Shown: one piece after another, positions 31,949-40,479 of the stretch
How positions within the stretch are numbered: position 1 is the first letter of the stretch
Layout of the letters: each line of letters begins with the position of its first letter
Source: JAABVD01 sp965204545
GTDB lineage: Bacteria; Verrucomicrobiota; Verrucomicrobiia; Opitutales; UBA2995
Length of the DNA: 64,000 nucleotides
Assembly (NCBI GenBank): GCA_965204545.1
Contig: CBDBFA010000002.1
Span: forward strand, 62,001-126,000
Reading direction: 5' to 3'
Program-made: the position numbers and the translations under genes
The notes under the pieces: generated by a model
Seen by the model: only the letters and a program-made list of their open reading frames with translations
The model's database searches: none
What the model was told of the DNA's origin: nothing

Positions 31949-32193
31949 CGGCGCGGCAAGGATGCCGCTGCCCTACCGTTTACGTTTCGGAATGGTAGGG
32001 CAATCGCGTCCCCACGATGCCGTAACCGTTTACGTTTCGGAATGGTAGGGCAATCGCGTCCCCGCGATGCCGTAACCGTTAATTCGTTCGTAAGTGGCCC
32101 GGCGGGTCGCTGGTCGGCGCGGCAAGGATGCCGCTACCCTACCGTTTACCTTTCGGAATGGTAGGGCAATCGCGTCCCCGCGATGCCGTAACC
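31949..32193 (-). repeat. Cluster of CCCTACC/GGTAGGG hairpin units
   Basis: There are two full units (31949-32026 and 32116-32193) and one partial unit (about 32027-32080), inverted relative to the copies at 4.6 kb. Each has GGCGCGGCAAGGATGCCGCT, CCCTACC, a short loop, GGTAGGGCAATCGCGTCCC and CGATGCCGTAACC. A TCGCTGGTCGGCGCGGC lead-in is duplicated at 31942 and 32107. The units lie between the convergent comM and DUF6941-like genes and could end transcription from both sides. Confidence 0.82.
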
Positions 32194-32221
32194 GTTTATG
32201 TTTCGAGCCCCGGAGGGACCT

Positions 32222-32659
32222 TCAGGCCTTAGGGCCCGGTGGACGACTGGGGGGTGGCGGTTTGCCTTGAACGGCCTGAAGAGGAATGCGCGAGAGCACC
32301 TCGTTATTGCAACGGATATAGAAAGCGTATTGTCCCGGCTCGGGAAGGGGCAAATTCTGCAAGTTTACGACGAGATTGCGGGAGAGAAAATACTGTTGGT
32401 TGGGAATGGCTCCCATGGTGAGACCAAACTTGATGGGTCCCTTGGGCAACAGGGGTTGTCCATCGGCATTGAGAAATTCCACTTCGAATTCCTGCCTTCC
32501 GATATCGGAGTTGTCGAAGAGGAATCGGAATGCCAGGGTGCATTGGGCATGTTGACTGGGATATTTATGGCTCCAGATGGTATCGAAGGCGCCCAAAACA
32601 CATAGTTTTCCGTTGTAATCCGAGGCGGAGTCGCAGATGACGGAAGTGAGCAATTCCAT
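32222..32659 (-). CDS. Conserved hypothetical protein (DUF6941-like)
   Basis: The 145-aa protein opens MELLTSVICDSASDYNGKLCVLGAFDTIW, resembling the small DUF6941 family, whose members have a C-D-x-A-x-x-x-x-GK(L/I)-x(V/I)xGxFD opening and a predicted beta-sandwich fold. The C terminus is a proline-rich tail (PPPPSRPPGP). No enzymatic motif or membrane segment is visible. Function is unknown. It is divergent from the ornithine-lipid-synthase-like gene and its stop codon abuts the hairpin repeat cluster. Confidence 0.6.
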   Translation of the reverse strand: MELLTSVICDSASDYNGKLCVLGAFDTIWSHKYPSQHAQCTLAFRFLFDNSDIGRQEFEVEFLNADGQPLLPKGPIKFGLTMGAIPNQQYFLSRNLVVNLQNLPLPEPGQYAFYIRCNNEVLSRIPLQAVQGKPPPPSRPPGPKA

Positions 32660-32794
32660 AAGTCCAGTGTCGGATGGCCCAACATAACATTCAATCCTTC
32701 AATTCAGTTTTTTGTTATGCTATCGTAACCGTTGCGCCACTTGGCAGTTACATTGCCAAATTAAAATACCTCACCTGCCGCTCCCAACTCCATT

Positions 32795-34687
32795 ATGGTT
32801 AATATGCCCGACACATTTGTTGAGAAAGATGTGAAATTGGTGGATCTTCAAGCGCCCAAGGTTATCCCGGAACGTCTTTTTTCCTTTGTCAAATCGCCCA
32901 TTGAGAGGGCATTCAGGCTGGATATTTTGAATGAGGTCTATCGGGGGGTTCGGCAAAGGGTCCGCCATAAGCATTTCTTCGATGCCACCCTTGATGAACT
33001 GAGGGTGCAATACGCGGTATCGGAGGCCGATTTGGCAAGGATTCCACGGGAAGGCCCCTTGTTGGTGGTGGCTAACCATCCTTTCGGCGGCCTGGAGGGA
33101 ATTATCCTCGGTTCCCTTCTCAATTCCGTCCGCAACGATGTGAAGGTCTTGGGCAATCATTTGCTCCATATTATTCCGGAAATCAGACCCAACCTCATTT
33201 CTTTGAATCCCTTCGGAGGGAAAGATGCTTCTCGGGCCAATTTCGGAGCCCTGAGGGAAGCCATAAAACTCCTGCAATCGGGAGGCGCCCTGATCACGTT
33301 TCCAGCCGGGGAAGTTTCCTCTCTGCGCTTGGACCAGCGCAGGGTGACGGACCCTGAATGGACGCCTCATATTGCCTCATTGGTGAGGCATTCCGGGGCC
33401 AATGTTCTGCCCGTATTCTTCGAGGGCCGAAACAGCTCTTTCTTCCAGGTCATGGGCATGGTTCACCCGCGGTTGCGGACCGCCCTCCTGGCTCACGAGC
33501 TATTCAGGAGAAGGGGGAATACCGTTCCGGTTCAAATCGGTCATCCCATTTCGCACCGAAAGTTGCTCAAGTTGGGGTCCCACCAGGAAGTGACCCGCTA
33601 CTTGCGGGTAAACACGTATATTCTCAAGAACCGCAGGCCTTCGGAAAAGAAGGGCATTTTCCTGAAGTTCCCTGGCAAAAAATCTCCACCTCTCCAGGAG
33701 ATCATACCTCCTGTGCCGAAGCCTGGCTTGTTGGGAGAATTGGCCTCTCTTCCCCCAAAACAGTTACTCTTATCGGAAAAGGGATTTGACGTCTTCTATG
33801 CCAAGGCCTCTCAGATTCCCCGCCTGATGCTGGAGATTGGCCGTTTGCGGGAAACGGCCTTTCGTTCGGTCAATGAAGGAACTGGCAAGGCTTATGACCT
33901 GGATGTGTTCGACCAGACCTACTTGCAGTTGTTTCTTTGGAATCGCCAGGATCAACAATTGGTTGGCGCCTATCGTTTAGGACAAATGGATCTACTTCTC
34001 CAATCAACCGGAGAAAAAGGTCTTTATACCAACACCTTGTTCAAGTTTAAGCCGGGATTTTTGGAACAGCTCGGCCCTGCATTGGAACTGGGTCGTTCTT
34101 TTATTCGCCCCGAGTATCAACGCAAATATGGTTGCCTCACCCTGCTCTGGAAAGGAATCGGAAGGTTTATAATCAGCAATCCTCACTACCACGTTTTATT
34201 TGGTCCGGTCAGCATAAGCCGGGACTATCACACCGTATCCAAAAACCTGATTGTTCAGTTTCTCAGGGAACACAACCGGTATCGGGATCTCGCCAAATTG
34301 GTAAAACCCCGGAAACCCCATCGCGGTAAACGGATTAATGGCGTTGGCAAGAAAGACCTGCGCAGAACATTGCACAGTATCGACGATGTTTCCGCCCTCA
34401 TTGCCGAGATCGAGCATGACGGGAAAAAAATCCCCATTCTCTTGCGCCACTACTTGAAGCTGAATGCCCAACTGCTCAGCTTCAACGTGGACAAGGAATT
34501 TTCAGATGTCCTGGACGGTTTGGTGGTGATCGATCTCAAAAGGACCGATCCTCGAATGATCCTGCGCTTTATGGGAAAGAAGGAAGGTGGTCGATACCTG
34601 GAACGCCACGGAATAAAAATGGGGAGGGGGAAACCACAAAAGGCACAAAAGACACAAAAGGATGGGGAATGGTGGAGTGATAGTTGA
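32795..34687 (+). CDS. Probable bifunctional ornithine-lipid synthase (OlsF-like)
   Basis: The first ~280 residues are a PlsC/hemolysin-type lysophospholipid acyltransferase (VVANHPFGGLEG site; LITFPAGEVSSL). Residues ~330-600 resemble the OlsB-like N-acyltransferase, with LLSEKGFDVFYAKAS, ELGRSFIRPEYQ and LLWKGIGRFI. This two-domain order is that of OlsF, where the C-terminal domain adds a 3-hydroxy fatty acid to ornithine and the N-terminal domain adds the second acyl chain; the product is a phosphate-free membrane lipid. The last ~20 residues (GKPQKAQKTQKDGEWW) are read from an ACAAAAGGCACAAAAG repeat and are probably not native. The start is ATG 32795 or 32804. Confidence 0.78.
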   Translation: MVNMPDTFVEKDVKLVDLQAPKVIPERLFSFVKSPIERAFRLDILNEVYRGVRQRVRHKHFFDATLDELRVQYAVSEADLARIPREGPLLVVANHPFGGLEGIILGSLLNSVRNDVKVLGNHLLHIIPEIRPNLISLNPFGGKDASRANFGALREAIKLLQSGGALITFPAGEVSSLRLDQRRVTDPEWTPHIASLVRHSGANVLPVFFEGRNSSFFQVMGMVHPRLRTALLAHELFRRRGNTVPVQIGHPISHRKLLKLGSHQEVTRYLRVNTYILKNRRPSEKKGIFLKFPGKKSPPLQEIIPPVPKPGLLGELASLPPKQLLLSEKGFDVFYAKASQIPRLMLEIGRLRETAFRSVNEGTGKAYDLDVFDQTYLQLFLWNRQDQQLVGAYRLGQMDLLLQSTGEKGLYTNTLFKFKPGFLEQLGPALELGRSFIRPEYQRKYGCLTLLWKGIGRFIISNPHYHVLFGPVSISRDYHTVSKNLIVQFLREHNRYRDLAKLVKPRKPHRGKRINGVGKKDLRRTLHSIDDVSALIAEIEHDGKKIPILLRHYLKLNAQLLSFNVDKEFSDVLDGLVVIDLKRTDPRMILRFMGKKEGGRYLERHGIKMGRGKPQKAQKTQKDGEWWSDS

Positions 34688-35047
34688 AGAGGGAAACCAC
34701 GGATTTCACGAATAAAGGCGCCGTTGGCGCCAATTACGAATCAGGAATGGAGCGCCTGCGGCGCGGGTCCGCCTTGGCCAAGGCTACGGCGTGACAGGGA
34801 GGAAATGGAAAGAATAACCGCAAAAGAACGCAAAGAACGCGAAAAGGCTGAAATGAACTGCAAAGCAGTTCCACTCCAAAGCCCAGTGTCGCACTGCGCA
34901 CGCTGGGTAGGAATGGGCAACAAATCAAGAACCCCAACGGGGTTCCACATCGAATCTCACAAAGTTCGTAGCGGGCAAACCGTTATCAACAGCTTTTTTG
35001 CGGTTCCCTCTTTTCTTGGCGAACTTGGCGAGCTATGCGAGAGGATA
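34688..35047. repeat. Mosaic intergenic repeats with CCCAGCGTGCGC element
   Basis: The 360-base gap contains an ACCACGGATTTCACG piece, GGCGCC-GTT-GGCGCC (34717-34731), a CGCAAAAGAACGCAAAGAACG run, the CACTCCAAAGCCCAGTGTCG ... GCACGCTGGG inverted repeat and the GAACCCCAACGGGGTTCC hairpin. The last two are the inverse of 22130-22225. No gene is recognised. Confidence 0.72.
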
Positions 35048-36079
35048 TCAGGAATGGAATGGTGGAAGGGAGGGCATATTCAAACCGGCTTCCCTGCGTT
35101 CTGGCATGGCTTGTTCCATGGATTTTGGATAACGCATGCGCGGTTGGGATACCTCGCTCAGCGATTTTTTCGAGACCTCATCCAACTTCCAGGAACCGGC
35201 CAGTAAATTGTCACGGAGTTGCCGACTGTCGCGCGCTCCCACAATAGCCGAGGTGATGCCCGGCCGTTCGACAACCCACCGGATGGCAACCTGGGACGGA
35301 CTGCGCCCGAGATCTTCCGCAACCTCCAGGAGTGTCTCGAGTATCTCCTCCGAATTGCGCGCAAAATAGGTTTGTGGAAAACACCATTCATCGGCCGAGC
35401 GAGTGCCTGCAATCGAAGGCTTGGCCCCCGGTCGGTACTTGCCGGTCAAATACCCTCCGGCAATCGGCGCCCAGACCACAATCCCCACCCCTTTGTATTG
35501 GCAAAGTGGAACTAGTTCGTCCTCTATGTCCCGGACGACCAAGCTGTACTGGGGTTGATAAGCTTCGATCCGTACCCAATCGTGATGGTCGCTTATCCAC
35601 AAGGCGTCCATCAGCCGCCAAGCCTCGAAATTACTGCAGGCGAGATAGCGAATCTTACCCTGTTGGACCAAATCGTTGAGTGCCCGCAAGGGTTCTTCCA
35701 TGGGCGTCTGGATATCGACGTGGTGAAGATAATAGATATCGATGTAGTCGGTTTTAAGCCGTTTGAGACTGTCCTCCACCGCTTTCATGAGATGGGATCT
35801 CGACCAACCCGAATCATTGGGTCCGGGACCCATGGGATTAAAAAATTTGGTGGCGACCACCAGGTCATCACGGCGCTTGTTCAGCACTTGGCCGAGTATG
35901 GTCTCCGATTTCCCCCCAACGTAAGCGTCGGCTGTATCGATGAAATTGATGCCGGCATCCATGGAAAGACCGACCATGCGATCGGCTTCCGCTTTGTCGG
36001 TATAAAGCCCGAAGGTCATGGTGCCCAGGCAGATTTCGGAGACTTTAAGGCCGCTACGGCCGAGATTTCTATATTCCAT
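35048..36079 (-). CDS. Aldo/keto reductase
   Basis: The 343-aa protein is a full-length NADPH-type aldo/keto reductase of the YajO/AKR11-13-like branch. The catalytic tetrad is present: D48 and Y53 in FIDTADAYVGG, K78 in VATKFFNP and H119 in DIYYLHHVD. The C-terminal cofactor part has AIVGARDSRQLRDNL. Substrate is unknown; these reduce sugars, ketones and toxic aldehydes. The gene is surrounded by repeat tracts on both sides and appears to be transcribed alone. Confidence 0.88.
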   Translation of the reverse strand: MEYRNLGRSGLKVSEICLGTMTFGLYTDKAEADRMVGLSMDAGINFIDTADAYVGGKSETILGQVLNKRRDDLVVATKFFNPMGPGPNDSGWSRSHLMKAVEDSLKRLKTDYIDIYYLHHVDIQTPMEEPLRALNDLVQQGKIRYLACSNFEAWRLMDALWISDHHDWVRIEAYQPQYSLVVRDIEDELVPLCQYKGVGIVVWAPIAGGYLTGKYRPGAKPSIAGTRSADEWCFPQTYFARNSEEILETLLEVAEDLGRSPSQVAIRWVVERPGITSAIVGARDSRQLRDNLLAGSWKLDEVSKKSLSEVSQPRMRYPKSMEQAMPERREAGLNMPSLPPFHS

Positions 36080-36590
36080 AATGGGATGCTGAAAGGGGTG
36101 GGTGCTTCGCGCCAGTGTTCAGTTATCAGTGTGCAGAGTTCAGTAGGCGCCTACGGCGCCCATTGGGAATTGGAGTTAGAAACATGGATGCACAGGATAG
36201 ACAGGATTAATTGGATTATGTCTCGCAGAACACGCCAAGACCGCAAAGTTTTTTCTAACAACGCTCCGCTTGATGCCTTCGGCAACAGGATGGAGCTACG
36301 CTCCAACTGGAAAATTTTATTAGTTTCTAGTTCGCGAAGCGTTCCTGTTCCGGCGCAGCCGGATCAAGCGAAGCGTGGTTTAAATTAAATCTGCTTTCAT
36401 CTGCGAAATCTGCGGTTAAATCAGAATCAAGATCACGATTAAAGTGGCGCCTACGGCGCCTTATCCGTGTTAATCCGTGGTTCCCTCTCGGCCCTCCATG
36501 CGAAATAAATCTCATCTATGCTGGTTGGTTTAATGAAGCCCATTCAATCGCGAATAGAATCTGAGAACTGAACTCTTTCCCCTTTCCTCT
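36080..36590. repeat. Mosaic intergenic repeats (511-base gap)
   Basis: Modules include two GGCGCC-TAC-GGCGCC hairpins (36146-36160, 36446-36460), a GGATGCACAGGATAGACAGG piece, an AACAACGCTCCGCTTGATGC piece (compare 11487), a ATCAAGATCACGATTAA piece and an ATCCGTGTTAATCCGTGG piece. I see no gene or RNA in this gap. Confidence 0.65.
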
Positions 36591-38267
36591 TTACTCTGGC
36601 CCCGCAGGGGCCGTTGCCCCCACGGCCGCCACACAGGCTTCGCAATTCTTGCGGATGCCCCGAAAGAAATCGTTGCCTTTGTCATCTATCAGCATGAAGG
36701 CCGGAAAATTTTCCACTTCAATCTTATATATGGCCTCCATTCCGAGTTCCTCATATTCGATAAGTTCGACTTTCCTGATGTTTTCCTGGGCCAAAATAGC
36801 GGCTGGCCCGCCAATGGAACCCAGATAAAAACCGCCGTATTTTTGGCAGGCATCCGCAACCTGTCGACTGCGATTACCTTTGGCCAGCATGACCATGGAC
36901 CCACCTACCGCCTGGAAGGGCTCAACGTAACTATCCATGCGACCGGCCGTGGTGGGGCCAAATGAACCGGATGGCATTCCCTCGGGGGTTTTGGCGGGCC
37001 CGGCATAGTAAATGGGATGGTTTTTAAAGTAGTCCGGAAGGTCTCCTTCCTCTTCCAGCCTCTCCATTAATTTGGCGTGGGCGATGTCGCGCGCCACGAT
37101 AATGGTGCCGGTCAGACTGAGCTGCGTCTCCACCTTCAGGGCGCTCAACTGGGCCAGGATTTCCTTCATGGGACGGTTGAGGTCGACATGGACCACGCCC
37201 TGGTAATCCGCCTCGCGAAGGTGGTCGGGTATGAACCGGCCCGGATTGGTTTCCAGTTTCTCCATCCAAATGCCGTCCGCATTGATCTTGGCCTTCATTT
37301 GCCGGTCGGCTGAACAGGACACTCCCATGCCGATCGGACAGGAGGCCCCGTGGCGGGGCAGGCGAATGACCCGAAGGTCCAAGGCAAAATATTTGCCGCC
37401 GAACTGTGCCCCGTAGCCCAGTTTTCGCGAGGCTTCCAGCAGCTTGTCTTCCATTGCCACATCGCGGAAGGCCTGGCCGTGCTCATTGCCTTCGGTGGGA
37501 AGGGTGTCGTAATACTTGGTGGTGGCAATCTTGACGTGTTTCAGATTGGCCTCGGCGCTGGTGCCGCCGACCACAAAGGCCACGTGATAGGGAGGGCAAG
37601 CCGCGGTGCCCAAAGTACTCATCTGTTCCAGCAAAAATTTTTCCAGCGCTACGGGTCGGAGAGTGGCGCGGGTTTTCTGGTAGAAAAAGGTTTTGTTGGC
37701 CGAGCCTCCCCCCTTTGCGATGAAGAGGAATTGGTATTCCATCCCCTCCTTGGAATAGATATCGATCTGAGCGGGAAGGTTGGTACCGGAATTGATCTCC
37801 TGGTACATGTCGAGGGGAAGGTTCTGGGAATAACGCAGGTTTTCCTTGGTATAGGTATTGTAAACCCCTTCGGACAGGCGCTCGGCATCGTTTACTCCGG
37901 TCCAAACCTGCTGGCCCTTATAGGCGACGATTATGGCCGTACCGGTATCCTGGCAAAACGGAAGGATGCCGTGGGAGGAAACCTCGGCGTTTTTCAACAG
38001 GGTCATGGCAACATTGCGATCATTGGCCGAGGCTTCGGGATCGTCCAAAATCGCGGCCACCATATCCAGGTGCTCGGCCCTAAGGAAAAACGCAATATCG
38101 CGCATTCCGGCCTGGGCCAGCATGGTGAGCGCTTCAGGTTGAATTTTAAGGATGGGTCTGCCCTCGAATTCAGTTGTTTCGACGTAGTCGGAGGACAGAA
38201 GGGCGTACTCGGTCTTATCCTCACCCAAGGGGAAAGGATCGACATAAGAAAATTCGGGTTTGGTCAT
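36591..38267 (-). CDS. fumA: Class I (iron-sulfur) fumarate hydratase
   Basis: The 558-aa protein is the fused alpha-beta form of class I fumarase, an oxygen-sensitive [4Fe-4S] enzyme of the TCA cycle. The N-terminal part has the cluster cysteines in LPFCQDTGTAII and, further on, AACPPYHVAFVVGG and GASCPIGMGVSCSADRQ. The beta part has LTGTIIVARDIAHAKL, YYAGPAKTPEGMPSGSFGPTTAGRMD, SMVMLAKGNRS and GSIGGPAAILA. The size is normal for FumA/FumB (about 548 aa). It starts at ATG 38267 and is monocistronic by spacing. The symbol reflects the family; fumB would fit equally. Confidence 0.93.
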   Translation of the reverse strand: MTKPEFSYVDPFPLGEDKTEYALLSSDYVETTEFEGRPILKIQPEALTMLAQAGMRDIAFFLRAEHLDMVAAILDDPEASANDRNVAMTLLKNAEVSSHGILPFCQDTGTAIIVAYKGQQVWTGVNDAERLSEGVYNTYTKENLRYSQNLPLDMYQEINSGTNLPAQIDIYSKEGMEYQFLFIAKGGGSANKTFFYQKTRATLRPVALEKFLLEQMSTLGTAACPPYHVAFVVGGTSAEANLKHVKIATTKYYDTLPTEGNEHGQAFRDVAMEDKLLEASRKLGYGAQFGGKYFALDLRVIRLPRHGASCPIGMGVSCSADRQMKAKINADGIWMEKLETNPGRFIPDHLREADYQGVVHVDLNRPMKEILAQLSALKVETQLSLTGTIIVARDIAHAKLMERLEEEGDLPDYFKNHPIYYAGPAKTPEGMPSGSFGPTTAGRMDSYVEPFQAVGGSMVMLAKGNRSRQVADACQKYGGFYLGSIGGPAAILAQENIRKVELIEYEELGMEAIYKIEVENFPAFMLIDDKGNDFFRGIRKNCEACVAAVGATAPAGPE

Positions 38268-38298
38268 GCTAGTAAATTTTCAATCATCTCTGAAAGGA

Positions 38299-38432
38299 AG
38301 GGGTCAAGACGTAAAAAGTTATGCCTTACAGGGTCAGTTGTCTTGTAAAAGTGTATGGAGTGCAACGGAATACAGTTTTTAAGACCTGACCCTTTTCTTC
38401 CGTAAGGCATCACTTTTCTACGGCATGACCCC
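38299..38432. repeat. REP-like double inverted repeat
   Basis: The outer arms GGGGTCAAGACG...ATGCCTTAC (about 38300-38329) and GTAAGGCAT...CATGACCCC (about 38402-38432) are imperfect complements. They enclose a second pair, GGGTCAGTTGTCTT (38331-38344) and AAGACCTGACCC (about 38381-38392). A related CGGGTCAAACCGGAATGG piece follows at 38487-38516 and recurs at 40253-40283. This resembles REP-type elements. Confidence 0.6.
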
Positions 38433-38522
38433 GACTGGCGTCCATACTATATTCCTCTACAAACTTGCTTAACTAAACGCCATTCGGGTCAAACCGGAAT
38501 GGTACTGAGTTAAGCGGTTCGA

Positions 38523-39968
38523 TTACTCCGGTGTAAAGGTTTCCCGGTGCTCCGGGCCGCCATCGACATTATAGTGGGTAAAAATTATCGTAGGCGTACC
38601 CTGGTCCCGGTAGACGCGAACCCCCAGGAATCCACCGGCGATGCGAAGAAATTTATGGGCCTCTGTGCGTTTGGAATATTGAAAACCCCCGGCATGCACA
38701 TCGGAACCCGCCCCGACGGAAAACTCGCGGACGCCGGTTCTTGGGTCCACCGTGGCATATTGCCAATGGCGGTCCCCGCAAATGACGAAGGCGTCTTCCT
38801 CGCCACCCAGAAAATCGCGCACCTGGTCGCCCTCCCAGGTAAAGCTTTTGTTGGAATGATTATCGTTTTTGCTTTCCCGGTCGGGACCCACGATGGGAGT
38901 GGGACTTATCAGGATGCGGAAGGTGGCATCCGATCGGGAGAAACTGTCAAACAGCCATTTCTTCTGCTCTTCCCCCCAGATGGTTTTTCCAGGGCCATCG
39001 GGAATTTTGTTGGGGCTCCTGAAATCCCGGCCTTCCACCATCCAGATCTGCAGGTCTTTACCCCAACGCACAGTGCGATAGGTCTTCTCCCCCATGGGAA
39101 CCTGCTCGCGGTACAAGGCCAACCCCATTTCCCAGGTGAGGTCGCCATAGGTCTGTCCCGGCCAAGAGTCGTTCTTCAGGGTTTCGTGATCGTCCTTGAT
39201 AAAATAAGCGGGGAATTGCCGGTAAAAATCGACCTGGTAGGGCAGAGAAAAAATGCGATTCCACTTGTAACGGGCAAATTCCGCGTTGCGAGCCCAGGGA
39301 TTGGCCTTGTCGTAGTATACGATATCCCCTGCGTGAACGAGAAAATGGGGTTTTATGACCCGGGCCATGGATGGGTAGATCAGGTGGCCATGGATCAAAT
39401 CATCCCGGCGATTGAAGTCGTGGCATGTCACTACGGTAAAGTTGACTTCTTCCTCCGCATCCTCTGGCCAGGCAGTGCTGAATTGACCTTCCACCCTGTC
39501 GGATATTTTACCTTCCTGGGAGCGCGCTTCCATGACCAGATCGTAGTGGGTGCCCGGCTGGAGATTTTCCAGAACGATCTGGGCTGTATGATCCCGGTCA
39601 TTCCCAACCGGCATCCAGTCTTGGGATACAGTTCCCTTCCGGTCCTGTCTGGGCCAATAGGTCAGGCGCACTTGCCCCGGCGCCCCCATCAAGCTGAATT
39701 CCATGTCAGCCAGTGTGGCTCCATCCGGCATTTTGCTGTGGTATTCCATTTTCGGAGTGCCATCTGACTTCTTTTGCCCGGAGTCCACGGGGTACTCGAC
39801 CCAACTCCTGCCCTGGGTGTTGAAAAACCGGGTTTGGGTAAGACGGGTCCAGATGATGGCGGAATCCCGGGTCACTTCGCCGATTTTGAGCGCATTGCCG
39901 AAGTAAGGTCCCGTGTCGGCAAAAAGCCATAACGGAATCAATAGCGCTGGCAGTAAGGTTCGTTTCAT
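38523..39968 (-). CDS. PhoD-like alkaline phosphatase / metallophosphoesterase, exported
   Basis: The 481-aa protein has a signal peptide (MKRTLLPALLIPLWLFA) and a fibronectin-like N-terminal domain (AIIWTRLTQTRF; LENLQPGTHYDLVMEARS). A PhoD-type catalytic domain follows with TCHDFNRRDD, HAGDIVYYDK, FIKDDHE, DFRSPNKIPDG and VICGDRHWQYATVD. PhoD enzymes are Ca/Fe phosphodi- and monoesterases acting outside the cytoplasm. It lacks a twin-arginine leader, unlike classical PhoD, so Sec export is likely. Its promoter side holds repeats only. Phosphate regulation is plausible, but I see no clear Pho box. Confidence 0.82.
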   Translation of the reverse strand: MKRTLLPALLIPLWLFADTGPYFGNALKIGEVTRDSAIIWTRLTQTRFFNTQGRSWVEYPVDSGQKKSDGTPKMEYHSKMPDGATLADMEFSLMGAPGQVRLTYWPRQDRKGTVSQDWMPVGNDRDHTAQIVLENLQPGTHYDLVMEARSQEGKISDRVEGQFSTAWPEDAEEEVNFTVVTCHDFNRRDDLIHGHLIYPSMARVIKPHFLVHAGDIVYYDKANPWARNAEFARYKWNRIFSLPYQVDFYRQFPAYFIKDDHETLKNDSWPGQTYGDLTWEMGLALYREQVPMGEKTYRTVRWGKDLQIWMVEGRDFRSPNKIPDGPGKTIWGEEQKKWLFDSFSRSDATFRILISPTPIVGPDRESKNDNHSNKSFTWEGDQVRDFLGGEEDAFVICGDRHWQYATVDPRTGVREFSVGAGSDVHAGGFQYSKRTEAHKFLRIAGGFLGVRVYRDQGTPTIIFTHYNVDGGPEHRETFTPE

Positions 39969-40064
39969 GTGTGAGGTCGATTAATGTCGCCAATGATTTC
40001 GCTGCAATTCGGGAAGGGATTTGAGATTACATACTCCTCCTTGTCGACACATTCCGCAGCATCC

Positions 40065-40243
40065 TAGCCCGCATATCTCACAAACTTTCTACTGCGCTCC
40101 GGTATGTCGGCGCTGGCGGGGATTTCCCTGGATTCGGGACTTTGCAGGGTGTCGACCCGGCTTCACCCCCGAATCTGCACGAAACCCCCACCAGCACTCG
40201 ACCTCCGTTCGCTCGCTACGAATTTTGTGAGAAATGCGGGCTA
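40065..40243 (+). repeat. 179-bp repeat with terminal inverted repeats, copy 3
   Basis: The ends are TAGCCCGCATATCTCACAAA and TTTTGTGAGAAATGCGGGCTA. The interior follows the family consensus with a GGCGGGGATTTCCCTGG variant. It lies in the 511-base gap between the PhoD-like and permease genes, followed by the REP hairpin at 40325; the rest of the gap shows nothing definite. Confidence 0.85.
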
Positions 40244-40324
40244 ACTCAGCAGGGGTCAAACCTGAATGGCACCAGGTTAAAGCCTCCGGTTCTTGGGATA
40301 GGCTCCAGAGTATTGGTTTCAAGT

Positions 40325-40396
40325 TGTAGGAGCGGCTTTACGCCGCGATTGCTTCGGGGCCTTTTCGGGGGATCGCGGCGTAAAGCCGCTCCTACA
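40325..40396. repeat. Perfect 25-bp stem REP hairpin
   Basis: TGTAGGAGCGGCTTTACGCC... (40325-40349) and its exact complement (40372-40396) enclose a 22-base loop. This arm is like REP sequences known in gamma-proteobacteria. One arm alone occurs at 19736-19760. It sits about 85 bases past the stop codon of the last gene of the 12-gene operon and could end its transcript. Confidence 0.8.
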
Positions 40397-40479
40397 CGAA
40401 ATTGAGTTTTAAATCCCGGTTTCCGGGATAGGCTCTAGTTAGACATCCCGGCTTAGTAAATCCTACTGAAACCAAATCC

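Noticed and set aside
37350..38348. A 332-aa plus-strand open frame opposite fumarase
   Set aside because: It is a shadow of class I fumarase; the glycine- and histidine-rich translation reflects the opposite strand's codon use.
38547..39767. A 406-aa plus-strand open frame opposite the PhoD-like gene
   Set aside because: It is antisense to a conserved phosphatase with signal peptide and catalytic motifs, and shows no family features itself.
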